In this document: piece by piece, positions 1 to 12,145 of the stretch | How the letters are laid out: the number at the start of each line of letters is the position of its first letter | How positions within the stretch are numbered: the first letter of the stretch is position 1 | From: Eimeria necatrix | Taxonomy: Eukaryota; Apicomplexa; Conoidasida; Eucoccidiorida; Eimeriidae | Reading direction: 5' to 3' | NCBI RefSeq assembly: GCF_000499385.1 | Contig: NW_013654910.1 | Location: 20,516-84,515 of the forward strand | Length of the DNA: 64,000 nt | Program-made: the position numbers and the translations under genes | The notes under the pieces: model-generated | Told to the model about the DNA's origin: nothing | Seen by the model: only the letters and a program-made list of their open reading frames with translations | Databases searched by the model: none

Positions 1-1051
1 TTGTTTTGGGATCCGTTGGCGCAGCACGATTGGCTAGTGGTGGTTGAGGACCTCAAACAGCGCTGTTGGGCTTTCATTCTCTGCCGCTTCAAGGAAACGT
101 GGAAATGAGCTGTACAAACATCGTTCCCGTTATTTAAATAGGTAGATGAAGCGGTATACTAACATCCAGCCACCATATTTGAGGCCCTCGCACACCGTAT
201 GGCGTCCTATCACACAGACTGGGCGTTTTCAATTAAGTGAGGATACTATGGTCCATGGTTTGGGATGTACGGTTTTGCACTTAATTTGGTGTTGAGCTTG
301 CAGCTTACGTGCGTGGGGCAGGGGGAAGGGGCCGCGCGTTGCTCTTGGTCCTCTTGAATAGCTGGCTGGGCCCACAAATGCATAACAAATTAGTGAATAA
401 ATGGGAAAAATTTTTAATAGCGCTAAGCACACCGCAAATTACTTATCAATGGCAGCAACGAACAGCACCTGTGCCGGAACATTAGGCCTGCTGGGGAACT
501 CATCCTTGATTGGTGAGAGGCGCTGCGTCTCTGCTATCTGTAGCTTAATAACAAAAAATTATATTACAAATCAAAACAAATAAATTAATTAGGGCTAAAA
601 AGGCGAATTTAGTGCTGTGAAGCAACAACAGCTCAGCGAAGGATGAGGGTGCGGTCTGCCCCTAGGTTAAGATTGAGCTGCATGGCGCCGACAGGGCTCA
701 AAGCGCATCTAATACCTTGTAAACTGACTAAAAACTTCATTTCTGTTTCTATTCTGATTTATTTTATTAGAAACAATTAAAAACGCTAAAAAAAGCAAGC
801 AAAAAAATGCTGCAGCAGCCCCCAAGCCCGACCGGGGTAGCCTGGCAGAGCACAAGGGCAGCGCCGTCTCACCGCCTGTCGGCGTCCCCCTGCGGACTGC
901 TGGTTGTGGCGTATGTGCCTGTTTGTGTGTCTGATATATGTTCAGGGGTTTATTACTCTTGATTTAAATAAATTGTGGTATTTATTTGGCCTTTCCGCCT
1001 CAAGCATCGCAGCCAGGCGACCCCAGCGCGCGTCCTCACGTCCTCTACACA
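1..1051. other. Upstream flank of the BiP gene, no gene seen
   Basis: Only short unsupported open frames occur here. There are no coding tracts with splice signals, no RNA gene and no tandem repeats. The stretch directly before the ATG at 1052 should hold the BiP promoter and 5' leader, but I cannot point to a specific element. Confidence 0.5.
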
Positions 1052-4000
1052 ATGGGGGTAGGGTTTCGCGGGGCGGCGGTGTTGCCGTTTTGTTTTTTTC
1101 TTCTTTCTCTCATTTCGCACTATCCCCATGCTGTGAGAGGTGATGACACTGAGGGTGACGGAAAAGGTGAGCTAGGGTTGCTTGGGTCCCTTTGTTTTAT
1201 CCTCGTGAGCTCTTTGTCTCGGGGGCTCCTCCATGAATTCGTTCGTCTTGACGATTTTTCGCCATCATCTGCCGCCGCCTACTCTAGTTTACGGCTAGTT
1301 TGAGCTTCAGTTGGCAATATTATCTCCCTCAGACCTGTAGAGAGTTCCCGTTGGTGTTCTCCAGTTGACGCTCATGGCGGCCTTGGGCTGAGGCGGGCGG
1401 GGTGCCCAGCATAGCGTTTTCTATGTCGTTTCATACAAACTGTTTCTTTATTTGAGGAACGGGGTGTAGAAAGCGAGGACGCGCTTCATTTGAAGTGTCT
1501 TTGCGCGTTCGGGGCCTCCCCGCCGTGTGTGTGTGCTGTGGGGACACTAGTTGGTGCTTCTATAGTGCTTGCTTGCCACTGTTTTGACGTTCGTGAACAG
1601 CGGCTGCTTTTGTTGCTGCATCTGATTTTTTGCAGTGAAGGATGTGGTGATCGGCATTGACCTGGGTACCACGTACTCTTGCGTCGGAGTGTACCGACAG
1701 GGCCGCGTGGACATCATTCCCAATGACCAGGGCAACCGTATTACTCCCAGCTACGTCTCTTTCGCTGAAGATGAGCGCAAGATTGGCGAGGCTGCCAAGA
1801 ATGAGGCTGCTATCAACCCAACGAACACTATCTTCGACGTCAAGAGGCTCATTGGGCGCCGCTTCAACGAGAAGGAAGTGCAGCGCGACAAGGAGCTGCT
1901 GCCGTACGAAATTATCAACAAGGATGGAAAGCCATACATTCGCGTCATGGTCAAGGGCCAGCCCAAGGAGCTCGCCCCTGAAGAGGTCTCAGCTATGGTT
2001 CTGGGAAAGATGAAGGAAGTTGCAGAGAGCTACTTGGGCAAAGAAGTCAAGAACGCCGTGGTCACCGTCCCAGCCTACTTCAACGATGCCCAGCGCCAGG
2101 CCACTAAGGACGCTGGCGCCATCGCTGGCCTCAACGTCATCCGTATCATCAACGAGCCCACCGCCGCAGCCATTGCCTACGGTCTGGACAAGAAGGACGA
2201 GAAGACCATTCTGGTGTACGATCTTGGTGGTGGTACCTTCGATGTCTCAGTGCTGGTCATCGACAACGGCGTCTTCGAGGTCCACGCCACTTCCGGTAGG
2301 TTTTTATCGAATTCCTGTAGCCCTCAGAGTGGCTGGGGAGTTGCCATTGGTCTATGTTCAATCAAAGACACAGTTGAGACTCAAGAGGAATTCTGTGGTG
2401 GTGCTTGATGGACGTGCAGGTGACACTCACTTGGGTGGTGAGGACTTCGACCAGAGAGTCATGGACCACTTCCTGAAGATCATTCAGAAGAAGTACAACA
2501 AGGACCTGCGGAAGGACAAGAGCGCCCTCCAGCGCCTCCGCAGAGAAGTTGAACGTGCAAAGAGAGCTCTTTCCTCATCCCATCAGGTACGTCAAGCCAC
2601 TCAAAGGTCTGGGTTGGCAGGCACGCACAAGCAGGCTGGCGAAGCTGAGAGTTGGCCCATTTCCAGTTAAAGACTCATTAGGAGCCGTTGGGGTATGGAG
2701 TTTGTTAAGATATTGCACGGCTTTGCTTGTTTAGGAATAGCCACCCTGTAGTGCCGGCCGCTGCTGGGTCGGAAGTGTAGCTGCAGCGCTCAGTGGCTGT
2801 TTCTCTATAGGTTACCGTGGAAGTTGAGGGTCTTGTTGACGGTGAGGACTTCTCTGAGACGCTGACTCGCGCCAAGTTCGAGGAGCTGAACGCCGACCTC
2901 TTCCAGAAGACTCTGAAGCCGGTGAAGCAGGTGCTGGAGGACGCAGACTTGAAGAAGTCACAGATCGACGAAATTGTGCTGGTCGGTGGCTCCACTCGTA
3001 TCCCGAAGATTCAGCAGCTCATCAAGGAGTTCTTCAACGGCAAGGAACCCAACAGAGGCATCAACCCCGACGAAGCCGTCGCCTACGGTGCAGCTGTCCA
3101 GGCCGGTATTCTCTCAGGGGAGGGCACCCAGGACATGGTGCTGCTCGATGTCACCCCCCTGACTCTCGGTATTGAAACCGCTGGAGGCGTCATGGCTAAG
3201 GTCATCAACAAGAATACTGTCATCCCCACGAAGAAGACTCAAACCTTCTCGACCTACTCTGACAACCAATCCGCTGTGCTCATTCAGGTAGGGACTGAGT
3301 GAGGTGCTGTTGCCTTGTGCATGTATGTTTCTGGGTCCGATGTTCTTTTTCGGAACCAGCCCTCCATGTTTGCCAGTGTTCCCGATATGCCGGCTTGGCT
3401 GCGCTTCATAAAATGTTTGAGGCTGCGGCTGTGTGTTGCAGTCCTCAATTAAGTGTGGCTATTTGTATATGCTTGTGACTACAGGTGTACGAGGGTGAGC
3501 GGCCAATGACGAAGAACAACCACTTGCTGGGCAAGTTCGAGCTGACTGGCATCCCGCCTGCTCCACGGGGCGTTCCGCAGATCGATGTGACATTCGACGT
3601 GGACAGGAATGGTATTTTGAACGTCAGCGCTGTTGACAAGGGCACGGGCAAGAGCGAGAAGATCACCATCACAAATGACAAGGGCCGGCTGACTCCTGAT
3701 GAGATTGAGCGCATGATCCAGGAAGCTGAGCGTTTCGCTGACGAAGACCGGAAGACCAAGGAGCGCGTCGACGCCCGCAACGCCCTTGAGGGCTACCTGC
3801 ACAGCATGCGGTCTACGGTTGAGGACAAGGACAAGCTAGCGGACAAGATTGAAGACGATGACAAGAAGACCATCATGGACAAGATCACCGAGGCGAACGA
3901 ATGGCTCGTCGCAAACCCTGAGGCAGACGGCGAGGAGCTCAGAGACAAGCTCAAGGATGTTGAGAGCGTTTGCAACCCCATCATCTCCAAAGTTTACGGC

Positions 4001-4075
4001 CAGACTGGGGGCCCCTCTGACTCGGGTGCGACCTCCACTTCTGATGATGACTACAGCAGCCACGACGAGCTCTAA
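1052..4075 (+). CDS. BiP: ER-resident HSP70 chaperone BiP/GRP78, 5 exons
   Basis: ATP-dependent chaperone of the ER lumen that binds unfolded secretory proteins. Exons: 1052-1166, 1636-2295, 2420-2586, 2811-3287, 3485-4075; all introns are GT-AG with matching phases, giving about 669 residues, normal for BiP. Exon 1 codes a signal peptide (hydrophobic core [14 protein letters not shown]) and an acidic linker. The HSP70 signatures follow in order: [12 protein letters not shown], then [12 protein letters not shown], then [14 protein letters not shown]. The C-terminal lid region is rich in acidic and serine residues and ends in the ER-retrieval signal HDEL. I chose the ATG at 1052 because it opens directly on the signal peptide and the exon 1/2 junction restores frame across a Val codon. 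HDEL plus the signal peptide exclude the cytosolic and mitochondrial paralogues. It is convergent with the perforin-like gene downstream. The family assignment is near certain; exon edges are inferred from sequence. Confidence 0.96.
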
Positions 4076-5387
4076 AAAGCGGACCAGCTTTGCCGCCACC
4101 AACTGCAGCACCGGCTGCTGCTGCTGCGGCGGACGGTATGTGTAGCAGCGGTGACGGCGTGGAACTTAGCGGCAGACGATGAGTTTGTCGTGGTAATTAC
4201 AATAGTTTTAAGTGCCACATATTTGGGGGCGTTGTTGGGGCCCCTTCGGGGGCCCTTTGGGTTATTACCTGGGCTTCTGGTGTCCTCAACACTTGTGTGA
4301 GGCCTTGAGGCCGGGGGCTTCCCGCAGTCGGCATTGGGCCTCCCAGGGTACCCGCAATTTACCGAGTTCGCGCTGCGGGAACTGGGGGCACCTGGGCGGG
4401 GTGGCGTTGTTGATTGAACATCTCGGAGGGTTTTTAAACAGCAGTTTCTCTTAGTGGCTTTGCAAAGTAGGTAGCGGTTGGGATATAGGTCATCAAGGGG
4501 AGAATTGACCACTAATGTGTGGCCAGTATATCCAGATGCTGCAGCCAGTGCTACCGTAGTTAGTTGTAGAAGGTAGGCGGGATGAAAGCTACGGGCAACT
4601 GGGGGTGAGGCGAGCTGGTCGAGCATTGCACTGGAGGATCACAACGATAACTTTGTTGGTTTTGAAGTATATAGTTGGCAGGGTGATAAATGCCAATATA
4701 AAACAAAATTGTGGGTTAGTGTGGAAGTGAACTGCAGGAGCAGCGTTTGCTGCAGCTGCGAGATTAGCTGTAACGGCATTGTGCTGCCGCTCCTAATTAC
4801 CGACGTCCGAGTGAGACTGGGAGGGGCGCGGAGCCAGTATACCTGTACAAGGGAGGGGCTGTTACATTCACACCCGTTAGGCTGCGCCATTCTTTTGGGC
4901 GCAGCCATTAAAGGTCCCCCTCTGGAAAACCGAACAACTCTTTGAGGTGCACTTGGCAACGCCTTTCAACTGAAGGGGGCCCATCCGAAGGGGACCCTTA
5001 ACAATTTCAGTGGATCCAGCTTCAGTAGCTGAGGTGTATGTTCACTATGCTTTATGACAGCCTGCTGGGTGCCTGAGGGCTGTGGCGGCTCCCTTGTGAC
5101 CAGTACAGGATATAAACGGCTTGACGCACATAGGCTTAGCGTGCACTGTATACATGTGCTAGCACATGCATATCATGTACACTTGCTTCCATAAAGCTGA
5201 CAGACGATGCGGAATGGGGAGAGAGCGAACCTCCAGCATAGATACGAAGGGAATGGTTTAAGTATTCAGTGACTGCGCTTAGCTTACTATGTAGGTGATA
5301 TGTGGTTATATGCATTCATGGTTCTTTCTACAATATCACTTCCGTCTCCAAACATAGCAGCCACCCAGTGCTTGCCCCCTTTGGAGC
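4076..5387. other. Convergent intergenic region, no gene seen
   Basis: This 1.3-kb space separates the 3' ends of the BiP gene (+) and the perforin-like gene (-) and must hold both 3' untranslated regions. Apart from a short CTG run near 4118 I see no repeat, no RNA gene and no coding tract with splice support. Confidence 0.5.
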
Positions 5388-8300
5388 TTACGCAATTCTT
5401 CTCACTCTGCGTCGCCTTCCTGCCTTGGCTGCAGTTTCTGTTGTTGCCATTGCTCCTGTCGTTGTTGCTGCTGGCGCTGGAGCTTCTACTGCCGTATCAG
5501 TCGTTTCGCTGATGCTTTCTTCACTGTTGCTTAGCTCTTGCTGCTGCTGCTGCTGTTCATCTTCTTTTGCAGTTGTGCTGCTCGGCTGCTTGAGCGCGCA
5601 CAGGGCAAATGCAGCTGAACTATGGCGCACCACCGCCGTCTTCTTTCCCCACAGTTTCTCAACTTCCAGGGCTGGCGGTAGCACGTAGGTCTTAAGCCCA
5701 CAGTAGCGATATCCCGCAGAGCAAGCGTTGAAGCCGGCTCGCACCAGCGGCATTAAGGTGTGCAGCTCCAGAGCAAACCCTGCAGCACGAGGCATGGCTG
5801 TTTGCAGTGGGTTGTGAGCTCAATGCAGTACAGTGGCGTGCTGGATAATGAGTTGTGGCATGATGTACTGCGGTGTCAACAAGCATAACGTTTGATACAT
5901 GTAATGCAGTGTAGAAGTGAGACATCCTGCAAATCAGCTCCTGTTGCAATCCCCAAAAAATGGAAATAGCAAATAGATAATGAAGGCTAACAAGTGGGCG
6001 AAGTAAAATACAGAACACTACAACGGACACGTACCGGCAACATTGGAGCCGTTTGCTCCACAGTCTGCGGCGGCCGTTTTAGCAGGATCAACAGTTTGGC
6101 TGGAGCCCACAACGCCCGCATTGGAGGCCACGAACATATTTTGCAGACCTGCGGAACGAGACCACACAAACTCTGAGTTAGCGCTGAAACCTATGGTCTT
6201 CACTCTGAACGCTAGAACGTAGTGCTTAGGAAGCCTGAAAGAGAAGCATCCCAAACTCTTTGCCGGAACCCCAGCTCTGAGTATATCCATGCTTAATAGA
6301 AGAAACTCAATAGAAAACTGTGCGCCCGTGAGGCTTCCGAAGACAATTACCTGGCAGCTCGCGATCCACACAGGCTGCATAAAACAAATGGTGAGACTGA
6401 GTCTGTTCAGGCACGGACCCCACGTCCTGATAGTGGCATTCCTTAGCACCTGCAGCCCAGCTTCACATCAGGTGAGCTTAGCATTTAACTCGAAAACCCC
6501 TAGCCCACACCCTGAATAGGAGGCTGTACACTGAATATCACTACGGCTATTACTACAGCTAAGCTGGACGTGCTTAATTAGCCTCCCGCTGCCGTAAGTT
6601 TGACTATAATGAGGCATTTTGTGAGGTGTGGAGCCGGTGTTACCTGGAGAGCAGTGAACCACGCTGACGCTGGCTAAGCCTGCTTTGTCATACATGAAGG
6701 TTAGCTGCAGGCCAAACAAAACCTCTTTGCCTTGGCTGCACCCCACGGCAGTCTCAGGCTGCAGCAAACACATCAAACCCAAAATTCTGAATATTCTGAA
6801 TCCTATAGTGCGGGCTTCCTAGTTATGGAATAAAACGGAGAAACCGTGCTGAGCGGTGAGCGCTGAATCCCTACAACCAGCTTTTAGTCTGCGGCGCTGT
6901 GCACCCAACATCAAGTACACAAGTTGAACCAGTGTAAAAGAACCACCCGTTTGCTGTAAACGCTAAATGTTAAGGTCTCATATCTTAAGACCCTACAAAG
7001 TACCAAATATGAAGCGTGCATGCAAAGCAAGGAAGGGCATGACATTTTTTCCACTCTAAGCATTCTGCTGGTCTGCTTCCGTTTGGCTGTTCAATTTTCG
7101 CAAGATGCCGTGGCGCGCAACGTTTCAACATTAAGTGTAACAACTGGATTTTCCGCTTCAAAGTAGTTTGTGTCAGTATAGAGTAACAGCAATGACTTTA
7201 CTGCACAAACATAGGCTGAGCTTGAGCTGGAAGAAAATATGGCCTGACAGGCTAATTGACGCTTACGAGGGGATCTACAACGCTGTAGGTTTCCAAAGAG
7301 GTAATAGGCTTGTCGCCGCAGACAGCCCAAATTCGCGCTTCGCCACTGGTGGTATTGGTACCTTCGCAACGGTGGCTGCACATAAAGACAGATCCCTATC
7401 CCTTGCAAGAATGCGCAGATTATCATCTGAATTGAGGGCTCTAGAGTTTACGGTCAAGGGTGTGGAGTCTCTGCACAGCCTACACTGTGCAACAATAAGG
7501 GCATCTGGGATGCTAAAGCCTGCCAAAAGGCGTCCGCCTCCTTTACCTTGAGTCGAGATACCTCAAAATGGGCTGAAGCTGGCGCAAAACTGAGTGAAAG
7601 AAGCGAAACCAAAATTAATCGAAGCAAACACAAGTTAGGAGCAAATTAGCCAAATAATAATGGTCTTACCTGCCATTCTGGCAGCTCTTGATAGCCAACG
7701 GGGGCCCATTAACATCCATGCTTAGTTGAGCAGCAAACCCGAAGAGGATCTTCTTGCCCTTCGGGCAATCAACGAATCCGGGAGCAGGTCCAGCCCACAC
7801 AACAACGGAGCTGCTGCGCAGCTGAGGTGTAAAAGAGCACAATACCCATATCCCCAAACCTTGTGTACTCACGCCATTTGCTGCAGCCCCTTACTATTGC
7901 ACAGCTAGGCACCTTGAAGTCAGGCACAGCTAAATGCACTCGTATGCTGCCTAGATTCGGAAACTACCTGTGCCAAAGGCCAGCTGGCCACGCTTTAGCT
8001 GAGGGATTTTTGCGCAACGGCTAGACATCGTGTAAATGCTACAAACTGCACTTTTTAAGAGCGAGGTAGCTGTGTTGTACGGACTGCCTAGCTTCCTGCT
8101 CTTACAATCCAATTAGCTGCTTCTGCACTGATGTGGGTTTGCAACGCTGCTATCAAATGGGTATAATTGGGTTCACGCGACAGCAAGCCATCCTGGCAGC
8201 GCAGCTAGCTGTCAGTGCGTACTCACAACGTCTGTGATTGCCTCCGAGGATCCCGTTAGTAGATCGAGATCGTCTTTATTGTACCCGAAGGCCTGAGAGT

Positions 8301-11300
8301 AGAAGGAGCTGGCGCTGCGGTAGGCCGCATGAAGGTGCTCAGGCAAAAGACGAGTGAGTGGCTGCAGTTGGTACTGCACCTGTAAAAATGACAGGAACAC
8401 AAAAGAAGGTCTAAACAAGTATATATACCTAACGCTGTATGAGCCTGTCTGTGGTTGTGGGCGCATAGAAAAAGCAATGCGTGAGTGCGAGCAGAAAATA
8501 CGATCGAACGCATGCTTTTTCAACTGCGCCGCTTGAGCCGCCAATCAACCCGTGCCTCCAGGCCTCCACTGGTTTTTTCCGAGAAAAGTGTGTAATGCAT
8601 GTCTGTATGCGTGAACGTGTGCGTACATGCGTGCATGTTGCATGCTTTGCTGCTTGCGTGCATGCAAAAATGCATGCGTGCATGCATTTTTGCATGCAAG
8701 CAGGCATCAACGCATAAATGCGTATGCGCATGTATTTCCGCATGCATGTGCACTTTCATTCCCGTACGCACTACGAGCGTTTTCTCATGACTGTCTGCAT
8801 GGATTTGCACAAAGGCATTGCTGGCTTACCGGCATCGGCAGGGCGGCCACAGATTTTTCCCACTGTGAAAGCTCTAGAGGGTTTGAGGGGTCTTTGGGGG
8901 GCCTGCCCCCAACGACAAAAGTCGATGTTGTAACCCCAAACGAATTGCCTGCATCGTTTTGTAAGGAAGCTTTGTTGCTGGATCCGTCAAAACTGTAGGT
9001 GAGCACACACCGTAACAGAGGATATCATACGATTCGTGCACATTCTGCAGTGGTAGAGGTGGCTGTCGTGAGGCGCAGTTCGCTCAATTTCAAAAGCTGT
9101 AGGTCTGAGCCCTTCTTATTCCCATCGCTCACGAAAATAATTTAGAAACGGCAACTTCAGCTAAGCCATTGCCTCTTTTAGTTTTGTTAAGAAGGTCCTG
9201 CGCGTGCTCTTTCAGGACGCGGATCTGCTTTGTTATCTTTCCCCCTGCAGCCATTAAGCAGGAGGAGCAAGCGAGCAGTGACAGCCATAGCTCTGTGATG
9301 ACGGAATAATCTAGATGCTTCTAATTCGGTGAAGCTACAAGCTTGTAGCCTAAGAGGCCATCATCTCCCCACCACATTCAGCACTGGTCTGGCTGGGGTT
9401 TCTAAAAGAAGCAATGTGAAGAGCATTGCAGAGCCGATCCCGACGTGCACCCTTGCGTAGCGTTGCAAGACCCACACACTAAGCCCTTAACAAAACAACT
9501 GCAACTCTTAACACTGAGCAGTAAGCCCTGGACCACAAAGCCACTAGCTCTTGGCCTTACCGAGCTTAATGTTGGTGGTAACATGTGTACCGAAGTCTGA
9601 GAAGAATTCCATCCACTGCACGATTGAGGCGTCTGTACATCCTGCGGCTTGTGCATTACTTTTGAATATCTGTGGGGTGCATTTGCTGCCTTCTGGTGTA
9701 CTCGGGAAACTGCTGGGGAGCTTTTCAACTGCCTTGTTGAAAGCTTCTGTGGTTGTGCTGCAGCAACAGCAGCACAGCAGCGGCAGCAGCAGCAGCCACG
9801 GTGTCCGCAGGCCCACCAACCCACTTTTTCTGGAGCCACAGTCATAGCCAGTGGTTCAGCAGCAGTTGCTACCCCAGGGGTCAGTAGTCCCACGCCACCT
9901 TTAGCACCCCTAAAACTCTCCTTTAGCGCTTCCTGTTGCTGCCGCCATCACCGAATTCATAAAAGCGCTACAAACGAAAGCAGGAATGGGTAAGTAAAGT
10001 TGCATTGCTGCAGCTCGAGCTACCTGCTGGCTAGGCCAATGGCTGCGAAGCCTGCCTCATATCTTATGCAGTAGGCCCGCATCATAAATGTTTTGTTCTG
10101 CTTCCGTAGGGACTCGTCGGCTATCTTGCGAAAGTTGAGGCTGCCGCTGAAGGGCAAATAGGGAAGCACTCCGTCCACTTGGGCGTCTGCCGTCAAATCC
10201 GTCACATAGTCTTTCAGGCTCTCTATCTCCTCTATCTAGGACAACAACAAACCGCAACCAACAAACACACGCTTTTTGATCGACGAAGAAAATGCACCAG
10301 GCTGCGCTGAGGAGAGTCGGAACAAGCAAACGCCGCCGAAATGCCGCATGCTGAAAGTATACGCGCTAACCAATGAGCCCTGAGCTTCTAACTCTATAAG
10401 CTGTGCCTGGGCCGTGGACTCAAATATCACACTCCATGCCCTTGGCGCTGAGCGCGAAATTCTAGATTCTCAATCCAAGAGCCTCACCGTTTCAGCGGAC
10501 TGGCAGGAGACGTAGGGCCGTATATATCCTCCCTTGGGCTGCAGAGTAGTTAGGTCGGCGGAGACTCCCTCTTTGTCGTGACCCCAGTCAAAAGCTATCA
10601 CAGGAGCCCTGAAGCCAGGGTCACCTGGAGTGCGGTCGTCTCCCAGGGGGTTTCCAAAGACCAAGTTGTAGCCAGAGCCCAGGAAACCTGAGAATGGCAG
10701 CAGCTACAGGGGTCCCTTTCTTTGCTCGGGCTGTCTGCTGTGTTACCTCGTAGTTAGTATAATTTCGTACAGCATGTTATCCCTTTGTGCTGCTCTCACA
10801 TGTATTGGCTCATCTGCGCATATATCTGCAGTTGTAGATACAGTTCTATGCACGCGTGGTCATGTGCATTATGCTTGTATGTACATATGCATATATATAT
10901 ATATACATAGATAAGTATGCAAATAAGGGGCGTCTCAGTTTCCTTTTTCTCGAAGAAGCATGTATCCACTGCCCTGTACACTTCAATATAGCTGCTGCTG
11001 CTGCGTCTGCCTAAAAGTGGCTCATCTGCGGCGTGCATATTGCACTGTCTTCCGAGTATGCTTTAGACCCAAGCACAGGCAACCCCATTATCACACTATA
11101 TATAAAGCATGCGGGAACTGCTCAACGCCATCGCAAGATCTGTTGCTGCATTTTGTGCTGCTTGCCGATCCCAGGTATGGTGTCTACTGCTTGAGCGTAT
11201 ATGTCTTCGTCGTTCTGTATAGACAGCCGAGGTCGGTGCACGGGGGCTTCTGAGGCAGATTCGACCTTTTTGGAAATCCACGCTGCACAAAAGAAAGACA

Positions 11301-12110
11301 ACATACTGCTTATTTATCATGCACCAAGGAATTCGCGTTTGCCGGTTCGTACGCAGTCACATAGAAACCACAAAGCCCGCAAAGGTATAAGTGAAGCTAA
11401 ATGAAAGCACTCAAAACAAGAAAAACAGAATGATGGGGGAAAATTCCTAATCAACCAGGCATACGCATAAGTTAGGGAGGCTCAAGAATGACCTACATCT
11501 GTCGGTGCCCATATTCTCGAAATCCGTTGTGAGCGTTTGCTCCTTGCGAGTCCCGTACTGCTGCTGAGTGGTCTTCAGCGCAACAACAACTTAACAGCAA
11601 GATCAAAATTATAAACAGAGCGCATGTCTTCTTACCTATCTATCTATTGTTATGTGTGCTGTTGCCTCAATAATAAAGAGGTTAAAATGACAAAAGCCAT
11701 GATGGACCAGTGCATCACTGAAATGCGAAGTGGTGAGAGTTGCGGTGATAACGCAGCGGTGATTATGATAGTTGCACCTAAAATGTAGTGATAATCACTC
11801 CAAGCATTTGTAGTGAACACATCGTAAACGGATCAGTATATAAGTGCATACATATTCATTAATCTGCAAAAATGCATGTGCATATTTATTTATCTGCAAA
11901 AAAAATGTGTAGATGCATAAAGGATATTCGCACATGCATGCAAAGCATGCGCACTCAGCCGTTAACCTTATACAAGCTCAGTCTCTTGCCCAGTCAGCGT
12001 AAGTGTGTGCAATGCCACTTCAAATTTAACGGTGCACGCCTAGTGTGCCATGGCATAGGTCTCTGCTTGAAACAGAGAACACGTATCTCTCACAAGACTG
12101 CGTATATACG

Positions 12111-12145
<35 letters not shown>

